DNA from: Pedococcus aerophilus | GTDB taxonomy: Bacteria > Actinomycetota > Actinomycetes > Actinomycetales > Dermatophilaceae | Direction: 5' to 3' | DNA: 64,000 nt | Assembly (NCBI RefSeq): GCF_039532215.1 | Contig: NZ_BAAARN010000004.1 | Coordinates: 222,261-286,260 of the forward strand | Part shown: in pieces, positions 25,514-34,216 of the stretch | Numbering within the stretch: the first letter of the stretch is position 1 | Layout of the letters: each line of letters opens with the position of its first letter | Program-made: the position numbers and the translations under genes | Notes under the pieces: generated by a model | What the model was told of the DNA's origin: nothing | Database searches by the model: none | Seen by the model: the letters and a program-made list of their open reading frames with translations, nothing else

Positions 25514-25536
25514 TGACAGCCGGAGCAGAGGACGAC

Positions 25537-26397
25537 TCAGCCGAGCGCCAGCCTCTGCAGTCCTGCCAGGTCGCCGTTGAAGTAGTCCTGGTCGACGGGG
25601 TTGTCGCTGTACTGCCAGAACGTGTAGTACGACCATCCGGCCGGGAGGGTGCCGGGCGTGGTGTTGTAGCGCGCGATCCAGAGCGGGTTGGTCGCCCCGA
25701 ACTGGCTGGTGTTACCGGTGCAGGTGGTCCACCAGCTCGTCGTCGAGTAGATGACGGCGTCGCGGCCGGTGCGGGCCTTGTACCGCGACGTGAACGCCGC
25801 GATCCAGCTGGTCATCGCCGCCTGGCTGAGGCCGTAGCAGGTGGCGCCGTACGGGTCGTACTCGATGTCGAGCACGCCGGGCAGCGTCTTGCCGTCCGCG
25901 GACCAGCCGCCGCCGTGGTCGACGAACCAGTCGGCCTGGGCCGTTCCGCTGGAGTTGTCCGGCAGGGCGAAGTGGTACGAGCCGCGGACCATCCCGACGT
26001 TGTACGACCCGTTGTACTGCTGGGCGAAGTAGGGGTTCTGGTACGTCGTGCCCTCGGTCGCCTTCACGTAGGCGAACTTCTTCCCCTGGCTCCAGTAGCT
26101 CGCCCAGTCGACGTTGCCCTGCCACTTGGACACGTCGATGCCCGGGGTCTGCGTCGCCGCGGCGAGGGTCGAGGCGTCGGCGGCCTGCTTCTGGGTCGGT
26201 GCCGCCGTGGTGGAGTCCTGCGACCAGCCCATGAAGGCGTCGCCGCCCCTCGCGATGCCCGCGCGCTGGGCGTGGTCGGTCGGGTGCGGCGCCCCCGAGC
26301 TCGCCGTGGACGGTGCCGCACCGGCGGTCGTCGCGGCGAGCAGGGTGGCGGCGGCTGCGGCCAGGGTGGCGGCGCGGTGCCGTCGGCTTCGCTTCAT
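25537..26397 (-). CDS. Secreted GH25 lysozyme (1,4-beta-N-acetylmuramidase)
   Basis: A 286-aa enzyme. A signal peptide (MKRSRRHRAAT, an Ala-rich core, cleavage near AGA) and a spacer of about 60 residues precede the GH25 barrel, which opens with GIDVSKWQGNVDW and contains YVKATEG, GMVRGSYHFALP, GVLDIEYD and FWQYSD. Asp in DVSKWQG and Asp/Glu in DIEYD are the expected catalytic residues. It cleaves peptidoglycan and may be used in wall turnover or against competitors. The ribosome-binding site GAAGGGGA lies before ATG 26397, and TACCTT (26444-26439) is a likely -10. Confidence 0.93.
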   Translation of the reverse strand: MKRSRRHRAATLAAAAATLLAATTAGAAPSTASSGAPHPTDHAQRAGIARGGDAFMGWSQDSTTAAPTQKQAADASTLAAATQTPGIDVSKWQGNVDWASYWSQGKKFAYVKATEGTTYQNPYFAQQYNGSYNVGMVRGSYHFALPDNSSGTAQADWFVDHGGGWSADGKTLPGVLDIEYDPYGATCYGLSQAAMTSWIAAFTSRYKARTGRDAVIYSTTSWWTTCTGNTSQFGATNPLWIARYNTTPGTLPAGWSYYTFWQYSDNPVDQDYFNGDLAGLQRLALG

Positions 26398-26438
26398 GGG
26401 GTCCCCTTCGGGTGGGTCCGGATCGTCGAACACCGCAA

Positions 26439-26444
26439 AAGGTA
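26439..26444 (-). promoter_or_regulatory. Likely -10 (TACCTT) of the GH25 lysozyme gene
   Basis: The hexamer lies about 42 nt upstream of ATG 26397, and the leader carries a Shine-Dalgarno, so this gene is not leaderless. No c-di-AMP riboswitch of the type seen upstream of some actinobacterial wall hydrolases fits in this short leader. Confidence 0.35.
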
Positions 26445-26537
26445 CAAACCGCCGCAGGGTCACGGGGTCAAGGAACGGTGAGGGGTTGCCATGCTCCGGG
26501 TCAGGACTCGCCCATCGGTATGCCGCCGCGGGGCCCC

Positions 26538-27170
26538 TCAGTGCAGGGCACGGACCGCGGTGGCCACCTCGTCGAACCTGGCACGGTCGAGCGTCGCCCC
26601 CTCACGCCGCACCGACGCGGGGTCGACCCGGATGACGCGGTCGAGGCGGACCTCGCTCGGCCGGCCCTGCCGGTCCCAGTCACCGCTGCCGATGTCCTGC
26701 CACTGCGGCCCGCGGCGGGCTTCCCGGGCGCCGTCGCGGTCGTGGTCCTTGCTCGTGAGCATGAGGCCCAGGAGCCAGCCGCCGTCGCGGCCCACGAGGA
26801 GCACCGGTCGGTCCTTGCCCTGGCGGTGGTCCTCCTCGTACGGCACCCAGGTCCACACGATCTCGCCGGGGTCGGGGCGCCCGTCCGGGTTGGCGGCATA
26901 CGTCAGGTCCGGGAGGCCGGTGAAGTCGCCGGGGTAGTCACCGCCGACGCCCCTCCTTGGGGCCGTCGAGCGGGAAGTGGTCGATCGAGGACGCGTCGAG
27001 TCTGGTCGGGATGTGCGGGGCCGGGGCGCGGTCGACGTGCCTGGTGTCGACGTGCCGGGTGTCGACGCGCGGGAGGACGACGTGCGGTTGCGGACCCAGC
27101 GCAGCGCGCCGTCGCGGACGGCCCGTCCGAGGACCTGTGCCAGCTGCTCTCCGAGCCCGCGTCGCGCCAT
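26538..27170 (-). CDS. Solitary PemK/MazF-like protein with disordered N-terminal extension
   Basis: A 210-aa protein. The C-terminal 130 residues have the PemK/MazF core: DPGEIVWTWVPYEEDHRQGKDRPVLLVGR, then WLLGLMLTSKDHDRD and VDPASVRREGATLDRARFDEV (written here in pieces). An N-terminal extension of about 75 residues is Ser/Thr/Pro/Arg-rich and includes near-repeats STPGT STPGT encoded by 15-bp DNA repeats at 27031-27075. No antitoxin-sized partner is adjacent. It may be an RNA-cleaving MazF relative or a domesticated regulator. ATG 27170 is preferred from the TAGCGT box. Confidence 0.75.
   Translation of the reverse strand: MARRGLGEQLAQVLGRAVRDGALRWVRNRTSSSRASTPGTSTPGTSTAPRPRTSRPDSTRPRSTTSRSTAPRRGVGGDYPGDFTGLPDLTYAANPDGRPDPGEIVWTWVPYEEDHRQGKDRPVLLVGRDGGWLLGLMLTSKDHDRDGAREARRGPQWQDIGSGDWDRQGRPSEVRLDRVIRVDPASVRREGATLDRARFDEVATAVRALH
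27031..27075. repeat. 15-bp tandem repeat (about 2.7 copies) in the PemK-like gene
   Basis: Units GTCGACGTGCCTGGT, GTCGACGTGCCGGGT and a third partial unit starting GTCGACGCGC lie head to tail in the disordered N-terminal linker. Length changes by whole units keep the reading frame. Confidence 0.8.
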
Positions 27171-27183
27171 GGCCGCCACGCTA
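27171..27183 (-). promoter_or_regulatory. Leaderless-type -10 (TAGCGT) for the PemK-like gene
   Basis: On the minus strand TAGCGT (27183-27178) ends 7 nt before ATG 27170, supporting that start over GTG 27179. Confidence 0.45.
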
Positions 27184-27200
27184 CCGGGGGATGGGTCGTG

Positions 27201-28937
27201 TCAGGCGAGGAGAAGCTGGGTCCGGGCCTCCGCGAGGATCGTGCGGACAGCCCCGGAGTCGGAGGCGAGGGCGCTCCAGCCGTGGGCGATCCGCACGAGG
27301 GCCAGGGCCCGGTGGAAGGCGAGGACGCGCGCCTCGGGCACGGCGCCGGGAGCGTATCGGCCGTAGGCCGCGGTGAAGGGCTCGGACAGGGCCCACGACT
27401 CGTCGACGGGGCGGCCGGCCAGGACGTTCGTCGTCCAGAGCCAGGAGCCCCAGTACGCCACGTCGCGGGCCGGTGCAGCCAGCTGGAGACGGTCGAAGTC
27501 GATCAGCGCCAGGCCCGTCGGGGTCCGCAGGACGTTGCGCGGCGAGAAGTCGCCGTGGGTCAGCACGGCCCGTCCTTCGTCGGGTTGTCGGCCCATCGCC
27601 TCGTCGAGGGCGACGAGCGTGGCGGTGAACTCCGCCGCAGTGGGATCGTCCTTGCGGTCGCGGGCCTTGCGGGCGGCGGACCGCACGAGCCGGTGGAGCG
27701 GTCGGGCGCGCTCCACCCCGACCGCGCTGGCGTGCAGGTCGGCCAGCAGCCGGGCCGCCTCGTCGGCGACCACCAGGCTCGACCCGAGGTCGCCTCGCGT
27801 GGCGACCGGTTCGCCCGGGAGGAACTCCATGGTGAGCGTGTGGCGCTGGGCCGAGAAGGCCAGCGGGCGCGGCATACCAGGTCGGGGGCTGCGCCCGGCA
27901 CCGAATGGCGATGCCCAGAGCTGTTCCATGACCTCGTGCACCTCGCTGCCTGCCCCAGCGCGGTACTCCTTGAGGACCACCGGCGCCGCACCGGGACGCT
28001 CCTCGATGCGCACCGGTCGGTCGGTGTGCCCCGTGACGACGGTGATCGTCCGGGGTTCCGGCGCGGTGAGGGTGGGGCCGGCCATGGTGAGCAGGGCGTC
28101 TCGCTGGGGCAGGTCGTGGTGGCGGGTCTCGGCCAGGCCGGCCAGCCGGATCAGGGCCAGCTGCACCCATTGCTCCAGGCCGGCGGGGGTGGCGCCGTAG
28201 GCAGACAGGAACGCGCGCACGGCGGTCTCGACGAGACAACTGGCCCGGCCATGCACGAGCGCCTCACGACGCAGGTGGGCCACCATGTTGCCGACGTCGA
28301 GCCCTGCGGGGGCCATGGCGGCGTCGTCGAGGTCGATCAGCCGCACGGTGTGGTCGAGTGTGAGCACGATCTGGCGGGGGTGGAAGTCGCGGTGGGAGGG
28401 CACCAGCGGCCCGGTCCGCAGGGGGCGGTGCTGGGCCCCCCAAGCCACCGGCAGGAGGGATGCAGGAGCCCGCCGGACCAGCTGGTCCACCTCGTCCTGC
28501 CAGGTCCAGCTGCGGTCGAGCTCGGTCCCGGACTGGTGCAGCCGCGCCAGGGCGAGACCGGCTCCGCTGGCGCCGACGAGGAACTGGTCGTCGTCGACGA
28601 TGTCGAGCACCTGCCCAGGTGTGTAGGTCAGTACCCCGACGTGCCCGTTGGCGGCGACCCCGAGCGACGCGGGGGTGATCGCGGCGAGGCCGGCCCGCCC
28701 CATGGCCTCGAGGCGTCGATGGTTGCCCCGGGCCCGCGGTGAGGAGAAGACCTTGACCACCAGCGGGGTGCTCTCGCGCTCGGCGAGCAGGGCCGCCCGC
28801 CTTCCCGGCAGGTGGCGCAGCATGGCCGTGACCTGCAGCCCGGGGTCGAGCAGCTGGTGCTCGTGGCGGGCCGCGTCCAGGTGGGCGGCGAGCACCGGGT
28901 CGTCGGCCAGCAGGGCTCGGCCGGGGTGGGTGGTCAT
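27201..28937 (-). CDS. Tandem APH-fold kinase (two phosphotransferase domains)
   Basis: A 578-aa protein with two aminoglycoside-phosphotransferase-like kinase domains. Domain 2 (about 320-578) is complete: Lys in VVLKEY, catalytic HGDFSPRN and metal-binding IDFD. Domain 1 (about 1-290) has VVKVF, then HRDFHPRQ and IDLDD, so the usual Asn of HxDxxxxN is Gln. Domain 1 may be inactive or regulatory. APH-fold kinases phosphorylate small hydroxyl compounds such as sugars, aminoglycosides or choline. It is the last gene of a five-gene coupled operon (ATGA overlap at 28934) with three glycosyltransferases and an ABC exporter, so a sugar or glycoside is the likely substrate. Confidence 0.82.
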   Translation of the reverse strand: MTTHPGRALLADDPVLAAHLDAARHEHQLLDPGLQVTAMLRHLPGRRAALLAERESTPLVVKVFSSPRARGNHRRLEAMGRAGLAAITPASLGVAANGHVGVLTYTPGQVLDIVDDDQFLVGASGAGLALARLHQSGTELDRSWTWQDEVDQLVRRAPASLLPVAWGAQHRPLRTGPLVPSHRDFHPRQIVLTLDHTVRLIDLDDAAMAPAGLDVGNMVAHLRREALVHGRASCLVETAVRAFLSAYGATPAGLEQWVQLALIRLAGLAETRHHDLPQRDALLTMAGPTLTAPEPRTITVVTGHTDRPVRIEERPGAAPVVLKEYRAGAGSEVHEVMEQLWASPFGAGRSPRPGMPRPLAFSAQRHTLTMEFLPGEPVATRGDLGSSLVVADEAARLLADLHASAVGVERARPLHRLVRSAARKARDRKDDPTAAEFTATLVALDEAMGRQPDEGRAVLTHGDFSPRNVLRTPTGLALIDFDRLQLAAPARDVAYWGSWLWTTNVLAGRPVDESWALSEPFTAAYGRYAPGAVPEARVLAFHRALALVRIAHGWSALASDSGAVRTILAEARTQLLLA

Positions 28938-30100
28938 GGGACTGCGACTCCTGTCCGTGTCGTGAGGGTCAGGATCTGTGACGCGCGGGCCCGCCACCCG
29001 CACCGGTCGAAGGCCAGCGTCCTGGCCCGGTCGGCGCGGTCGGCGGCCCCTGCGTCGGAGACGGTCGAGCGGATGCCCTCGGCGAGTGCCAGTGGGTCAC
29101 CGGGCTGGACGAGCAGACCCGAGCCGTACTCGTCCACCAGAGCCGAGATCTGGCCCAGCCGGGAGGCCACGAACGGCAGTCCGGCCGCGAGGTACTCGTA
29201 GAGCTTGAGCGGGGAGAACGCGAAGTCGTCCAGCTCGGGGTAGGGCGCGAGCCCGAGGTCCGCGGACCGGACCGCCGCCACGGCGTCGGTGTGCGACAGC
29301 GCCCCCGTGAGGACGACCCGGTCGCTCACCCTGCACTGCTCGGCGAGCCGTTCGAGCTCCAGGCGACCGGGTCCGTCGCCCACGACGACGAGGCGGACCT
29401 CCCGGGGAGCATGGGGCAGGGCCCGGACGGCGTGCTCGACCCCGTGCCACGGACGCAAGGTGCCGACGAACACGGCCACCCGTTCCCGCCCCCCGACGCC
29501 CCAGCCACCGCGCACGGCATCACGGTCGACCTCCGCCTCGAACAGCTGCTCGTCGAACCCGTTGGGGACGGTGTGGACCCGTTCGCCGCGGACCTCGCGC
29601 ACCGCCTGCGCGACCTCGTCGCTGACGGCGACGACCTGGTCGGCGCCGCACAGCGTCAGCTCCTCGCGTCGCACCGCCTCCTCGACATGGTGCAGCCCGC
29701 GCCAGCGGGACTGCTCACGGCTGAGGATGGCGTTGACCTCGAGGACGTGCTCGGCACCCGTGGCGTCGGCGAGCGCCAGGCCCGCCGTGCCGAACAGCGA
29801 GAGCCGTTCGTAGACGACGTCCGGCGCGAAGGACACGGCCACGTCGAGGCCGCGCGTCGCGAACTGCGCGGTGAGCGCCAGCTTGTTGAGCTCCTGCTGG
29901 CGGCCCTCGGCACGGCCGGGGTGGGAGAGCAGCCAGGTGCGGCAGTCGACGTCCGGCGCGTCGTGCCCGGCCACCCCCATGAGCAGCACCTCGTGCCCGA
30001 GCTGCGCGAACGCCCGGGTCACGGCCCCCAGGTGCAGGGCGGCTCCCTTGGTGCCGGGGACGCGGACGCCTTGGTCGGTGCAGAGGACGAGGATCCTCAC
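28934..30100 (-). CDS. GT4-family glycosyltransferase
   Basis: A 388-aa GT-B enzyme. The N-terminal acceptor half starts RILVLCTDQGVRVPGTKGAALHL; the C-terminal donor half carries FVGTLRPWHGVEHAVRAL, VVVGDGPGRLELE and FSPLKLYEYLAAGLPFVAS, the ExxxxxE-type nucleotide-sugar site of GT4. It transfers a sugar onto an unknown acceptor at the cytosolic membrane face. GTG 30100 overlaps the upstream stop by 4 nt and its own stop overlaps the kinase ATG by 4 nt, so its dose is tied to both neighbours. Confidence 0.85.
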   Translation of the reverse strand: MRILVLCTDQGVRVPGTKGAALHLGAVTRAFAQLGHEVLLMGVAGHDAPDVDCRTWLLSHPGRAEGRQQELNKLALTAQFATRGLDVAVSFAPDVVYERLSLFGTAGLALADATGAEHVLEVNAILSREQSRWRGLHHVEEAVRREELTLCGADQVVAVSDEVAQAVREVRGERVHTVPNGFDEQLFEAEVDRDAVRGGWGVGGRERVAVFVGTLRPWHGVEHAVRALPHAPREVRLVVVGDGPGRLELERLAEQCRVSDRVVLTGALSHTDAVAAVRSADLGLAPYPELDDFAFSPLKLYEYLAAGLPFVASRLGQISALVDEYGSGLLVQPGDPLALAEGIRSTVSDAGAADRADRARTLAFDRCGWRARASQILTLTTRTGVAVP

Positions 30101-31332
30101 GACGCCACCTGCGACCATGTGCGCTGCAGCTGCGCGGCCGAGGCCGCGGGGTCGTATGCCGCCCGCACGAGGTCGCGTCCCTGCCCACCCAACCGGCGGG
30201 CCAGGGAGGGGTTGCCGCGCAGCTCGGACAGGGCGCGGGCCAGGGCAGGCGGGTCGTCCGGCGGGACGATCAGGCCGGTCTCGCCGTGCCGCACGAGCTC
30301 GGGGATGCCGACGACGTCGGTGGAGACCACGGGAACCCCGCGGGCCAGCGCCTCGACGAGAACCGTGGGGAGGCCGTCGCGGTCACCGTCCTCGTCGATG
30401 CGGCACGGCAGCGCCACGACGCCGGCGCGGGCATAGCTGCGCTCGACGACGCCGGCCGGCTGCGGCCCCCACCACCGGACCCGGTCGCCCACCCCGAGGT
30501 CGGCGGCGAGCGCCATGAGCTCGGCGTCGAGGGGGCCGCCCCCGATCACCTCGAGCCGCAGCCCCTCGTCGTCGACGGCGGCCAGGGCCAGCGCCCGCAG
30601 CAGGGTGTCGATGCCCTTCTTCGCGACGAGGCGGGAGACGCACAGCACCGGTGCCGCGCGGTCACCGACGCCGTCGAGGTTGACCTCACCCAGGGCCACG
30701 CCGTTCGGGACGTGGCGCAGCAGCGGCCGTCGAGCGGGACCCAGCACCGTGCCGAGGTGCTCGAGGTTGTAGGCCGACACCGTCACCACGGCCGAGGCCC
30801 GAGCCAGGCGCAGCGGCAGCTCCTCGACGTTGTCGCGGTGGTACAGGTCCTTCGCGTGGACGGTGACCGACGAGGGCACCCCGGCCATCGCCGCGGCCGG
30901 AACGCCGACGTCGCAGGCCGCGGTAGCGAAGTGGCAGTGCACCTGGGTCACGCCCTCGGACCGGGCCCGGTCGGCCACGAGGACGGACAGGCCGAGCTGG
31001 CGCCACACCTTGCGCGCCAGCGCCTGGTCACCGGCTCGGCGCAGCCGACGGACCCTGCGGGCCGCCCGCAGCACCTCGGTCGCCAGGGGGACGGGTCGTC
31101 GGACGGCGAGGTGCGCCGCGGCGACCAGCACGTGGCGCCGAACGGGCCGCCGGGGCAGGTACCGCACCAGCGCCCTGACGCGGTCGACCTCGGGGTGGCG
31201 CGGCTCGTCCTCCGGGGGGAGCAGCGCGTCGACGAGGACGGTGACGCCCCGCGCCTCGACGCCGAGGATCTCCCGCACCACGAAGGTCTCGCTGAGCCGG
31301 GGGTACCGCTTGAGGACGTAGAGCACCTTCAC
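30097..31332 (-). CDS. GT4-family glycosyltransferase, WcaL-like
   Basis: A 411-aa GT-B enzyme resembling exopolysaccharide transferases of the WcaL/EpsD type: N-terminal KRYPRLSETFVVREI (the xSETFI motif), VHCHFATAACDVG in the acceptor half, CVSRLVAKKGIDTL and DGLPTVLVEALARGVPVVS in the donor half. GTG 31332 overlaps the ABC gene stop by 4 nt, and the 3' end overlaps the next glycosyltransferase by 4 nt. The WcaL-like architecture suggests building of an exported or lipid-linked glycan. Confidence 0.87.
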   Translation of the reverse strand: MKVLYVLKRYPRLSETFVVREILGVEARGVTVLVDALLPPEDEPRHPEVDRVRALVRYLPRRPVRRHVLVAAAHLAVRRPVPLATEVLRAARRVRRLRRAGDQALARKVWRQLGLSVLVADRARSEGVTQVHCHFATAACDVGVPAAAMAGVPSSVTVHAKDLYHRDNVEELPLRLARASAVVTVSAYNLEHLGTVLGPARRPLLRHVPNGVALGEVNLDGVGDRAAPVLCVSRLVAKKGIDTLLRALALAAVDDEGLRLEVIGGGPLDAELMALAADLGVGDRVRWWGPQPAGVVERSYARAGVVALPCRIDEDGDRDGLPTVLVEALARGVPVVSTDVVGIPELVRHGETGLIVPPDDPPALARALSELRGNPSLARRLGGQGRDLVRAAYDPAASAAQLQRTWSQVAS

Positions 31333-33095
31333 GACCGTCCTCCTGCCGTGACCGTTCCACCGTGGTCGGCGAGGTCACGGAAGGGGCCCGGCCGGGCGGC
31401 GAGCTCCTGCGGCGTGCCCAGCTGCACGATGCGCCCGCCGTCGAGGACCGCGACACGGTCCGCCCGCCGGATGGTGGAGAGCCGGTGCGCCACGATGAAC
31501 GTGGTGCGGTCCGCGGGCAGGTTGGACAACGCCTCCACGAGGGCCGCCTCGGACCGGCCGTCGAGGGCCGACGTGGGTTCGTCGAGGATGAGGATCGGGG
31601 CGTCACGGAGGATGGCGCGGGCGATCGAGACCCGCTGCCGCTGGCCACCGGACAGGCTGGCCCCACGCTCGCCGACCATGGTGTCGAGCCCGTCGGGGAG
31701 CCGGTCGGCGAACTCGTCGACGAGCGCCAACCGCGCGGCCCGGGCGACCTCCGCGTCGGTGGCGCAGGGGCGGCCCACGCGGATGTTGTCGGCCAGGGTC
31801 GCCCTCATGAGCACGCAGTCCTGCAGGACCATGGCCACCTCAGAGCGCAGCGACTCGACACGGTAGCTGCGCACGTCGAGGGCATCGACCCGGACGCACC
31901 CGCGGCGCGTGTCGACCAGTCGCGGGATCAGCGACACCAGCGTGCTCTTGCCCGCTCCGGTCGGCCCGACCAGGGCGATGGTCTCACCGGCAGCGACGGC
32001 GAGGTCGATGCCGCGCAGGACGGGCTCGCCGCCGTAGTCGAAGTGGACGTCGCAGAACTCCACGCTGCCACGCAGTCGCCGCGCGTCGAGCGCCCCTGTG
32101 CTGTCACGGATCTCGGGCACCGTCGCCAGGACCTCCTGGACCCGCTCGCTCGCCGCGGTGCCCTTGGCGAAGGTGGTGCTCACGCGGGAAAGCGCCTTGA
32201 GCGGCTTGTACAGGGTGCCGAGGTAGGAGACGAAGACGAGCAGTGCGCCGAGGGTGATATCGCCGTCGATGACCCGACCCGCGCCGAACCACAGCACGAC
32301 CGCGGCCGACAGGGCGGCCGTGAGGTCGACCATCGGGCTGAACCGGGCCTGGACCCTCGCCGACTCGAGTCCGGCGTCCAGGCTCGTGCGGGTGAGCTCG
32401 TCGAACCGTGCCCGCTGCGAACGCTCGAGGGTGAACAGCTGGACGATGCTCATCAGGCCCAGGCTCTCTGTGGCGGCCGCGGCCACCTGCCCGTCGGCCT
32501 TGCGGGCCCGGCGGCTGCTGGCCTTGAGCTGGACCGTGGAACGGTGCACGGCGAAGACGAGGAACGGGGTCAGCGCCAGGGCCACGAGGGTGAACGCCGG
32601 GTCCATGAACAGCATCACGCCGAACATCCCGACCACGAGCATGACGTTGGGGGCGATGACGGCCAGGGCCTGGACGATCATGTCCTGGGCCCGGTCGACG
32701 TCACTGGTGACCCGCGTCGACAGGTCCCCGACCCGCTGGGAGCCGTGGAACCCCAGCGACAGCCGGTGCAGGTGGGAGAACACCACCCCGCGGACGTCGG
32801 CCGACATCCGCAGCCCCGCGGTGGACAGCAGCCTGCTCGACCAGTAGTCCAGGCTCGCGGCGAGGCCGACCACGACGAGCAGCAGCGCGACGGCGAGCAG
32901 CAGCACAGTGGAGCGGTTCTCGATGCCGGCGAGCGGGGTCCGGTCGGGGGAGACGACGTGGTCGACGACGATCCGCAGCGGCCACGGCTCGGCCAGGCGG
33001 ACGATGACCTCCGCGACGGCGAGCAGGGCCCCGAGCAGGAGCATGCCGCGGTAGCGGGCGGCATACGGCCGGAAGGTGCGCAGGGCCTCGATCAT
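31329..33095 (-). CDS. ABC half-exporter, fused membrane and ATPase domains (MsbA/type IV)
   Basis: A 588-aa half transporter. Residues 1-310 hold six helices of an ABC_membrane domain (RRLSLGFH-like GFHGSQRVGDLSTRVTSDVD at the coupling region). The ATPase shows Walker A VGPTGAGKS, Q-loop LQDCVLM, signature LSGGQRQRV, Walker B ILILDEPTSALD and H-loop IVAHRLST. It should act as a homodimer and export a lipid-linked saccharide, peptide or drug. Placed between glycosyltransferase genes with 4-nt overlaps on both sides, it is the likely flippase or exporter of their product. Confidence 0.92.
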   Translation of the reverse strand: MIEALRTFRPYAARYRGMLLLGALLAVAEVIVRLAEPWPLRIVVDHVVSPDRTPLAGIENRSTVLLLAVALLLVVVGLAASLDYWSSRLLSTAGLRMSADVRGVVFSHLHRLSLGFHGSQRVGDLSTRVTSDVDRAQDMIVQALAVIAPNVMLVVGMFGVMLFMDPAFTLVALALTPFLVFAVHRSTVQLKASSRRARKADGQVAAAATESLGLMSIVQLFTLERSQRARFDELTRTSLDAGLESARVQARFSPMVDLTAALSAAVVLWFGAGRVIDGDITLGALLVFVSYLGTLYKPLKALSRVSTTFAKGTAASERVQEVLATVPEIRDSTGALDARRLRGSVEFCDVHFDYGGEPVLRGIDLAVAAGETIALVGPTGAGKSTLVSLIPRLVDTRRGCVRVDALDVRSYRVESLRSEVAMVLQDCVLMRATLADNIRVGRPCATDAEVARAARLALVDEFADRLPDGLDTMVGERGASLSGGQRQRVSIARAILRDAPILILDEPTSALDGRSEAALVEALSNLPADRTTFIVAHRLSTIRRADRVAVLDGGRIVQLGTPQELAARPGPFRDLADHGGTVTAGGRS

Positions 33096-34216
33096 GCGAC
33101 ACCCACCGCCACCGCGCCGGCGAGGGACAGGAGGTGGCCCACGGCGACGTCGGCGCCGTTGGTCCGGATGCCTGCCCGGCGCAGGGCACCGGGGGCGAGT
33201 CGACGTGGCTGGCGCAGCATCCACTCGACGTCGCTCACGGTCGCGTCGCCGTCGAGGACGTCGGCCAGCCCGAGGTGGGCCAGGCGGGTGGCCCGGATGA
33301 CCTGCTCGCGCCGGGGCTGGACCCGCGGCACGAGGATGGGGCGCAGGCCCGCGGCCAGCGCCTCGTACGTCGAGTTGTAGCCGGCCATCTGCAGGCAGGC
33401 CGCCGCGCGGACGTACAGCTCGCCGCAGTCGGGGACGCTGGCGACGACGCGGACGTGGGCCTGGCTGTCGGTGGGGCGCCCCTGCGCGGCGGCCGGGCCC
33501 ATGACGAGCACCGTCTCGCGCAGGCCGGGGGTGAGGGTCAGGTGCGCCCCGAGCTCCCCGACGGCGCGGCCGTCCGCGCCGCCGCCGGAGCAGACCAGCA
33601 GCAGGTCACGCCGCGAGCGACTGGGCCGCGGGGTGTCGACGACGACGCCGCAGTAGGTGAGGGGCAGGTCCAGTCCGTACTCATTCTGGTGGTCGCACAA
33701 CAGGGGGGTCCCGTAGACGAGGACCTGGTCGAGGAGGTCGGCCGCGCCGTCCCAGTCCGGCCCCGCGAGCTCGCGGCGGACCGTGGCCGGGTCGTCGAGG
33801 ACGTCCCGCAACCCGAGGACCACGGCCGCGCCCGCCCGCTTGGCGAGCCGCAGCCCACGGCGCCACTCCCCACCGACGCCGAACGGGTGGCGGTCGACCA
33901 CGACGACGTCCGGGCGGACCTGCTCCACGACCGCCGCGAACCGTTGGGAGCGCTCGGCGAGCACCTCGGCGAGCGGTCGCCCGGCTCCCTCGCGGTGGCC
34001 GGAGGCCCCCTTCGTGACGGAGGGGACCCGCTCGATCGTCGTCAGCCCGTCCTCGAGCCAACCCAGCCGGCTCGAGATGCCCGTGACCACCGTGACGTCG
34101 GCGCCGGGCGCTCGGCGGTGGACCGCGGCAGCCAGCCGAACGTTGCGGCGGGCGTGGCCCAGGCCGTAACCGTCGTGCGACACCAGCAGGACGCGGGGGC
34201 CGGCGGGTGAAGTCAT
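33092..34216 (-). CDS. MurG/GT28-like glycosyltransferase (COG4671 type)
   Basis: A 374-aa GT-B protein of the predicted glycosyltransferase family COG4671. It begins RVLLVSHDGYGLGHARRN, the Gly/His loop of the acceptor domain, and has VVVVDRHPFG in the middle. The donor domain carries LLVCSGGGADGRA and MAGYNSTYEALAAGLRPILVPR, the latter the nucleotide-sugar site. It is the first gene of the five-gene operon; its stop overlaps the exporter ATG (ATGA). Its ATG 34216 is 7 nt from a TAGCGT -10, giving the operon a leaderless start. Confidence 0.85.
   Translation of the reverse strand: MTSPAGPRVLLVSHDGYGLGHARRNVRLAAAVHRRAPGADVTVVTGISSRLGWLEDGLTTIERVPSVTKGASGHREGAGRPLAEVLAERSQRFAAVVEQVRPDVVVVDRHPFGVGGEWRRGLRLAKRAGAAVVLGLRDVLDDPATVRRELAGPDWDGAADLLDQVLVYGTPLLCDHQNEYGLDLPLTYCGVVVDTPRPSRSRRDLLLVCSGGGADGRAVGELGAHLTLTPGLRETVLVMGPAAAQGRPTDSQAHVRVVASVPDCGELYVRAAACLQMAGYNSTYEALAAGLRPILVPRVQPRREQVIRATRLAHLGLADVLDGDATVSDVEWMLRQPRRLAPGALRRAGIRTNGADVAVGHLLSLAGAVAVGVA

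Noticed and set aside
26398-26537. A c-di-AMP (ydaO-type) riboswitch upstream of the GH25 lysozyme gene
   Set aside because: The space between the likely -10 and the start is about 40 nt, too short for the aptamer, and none of its conserved blocks are seen.
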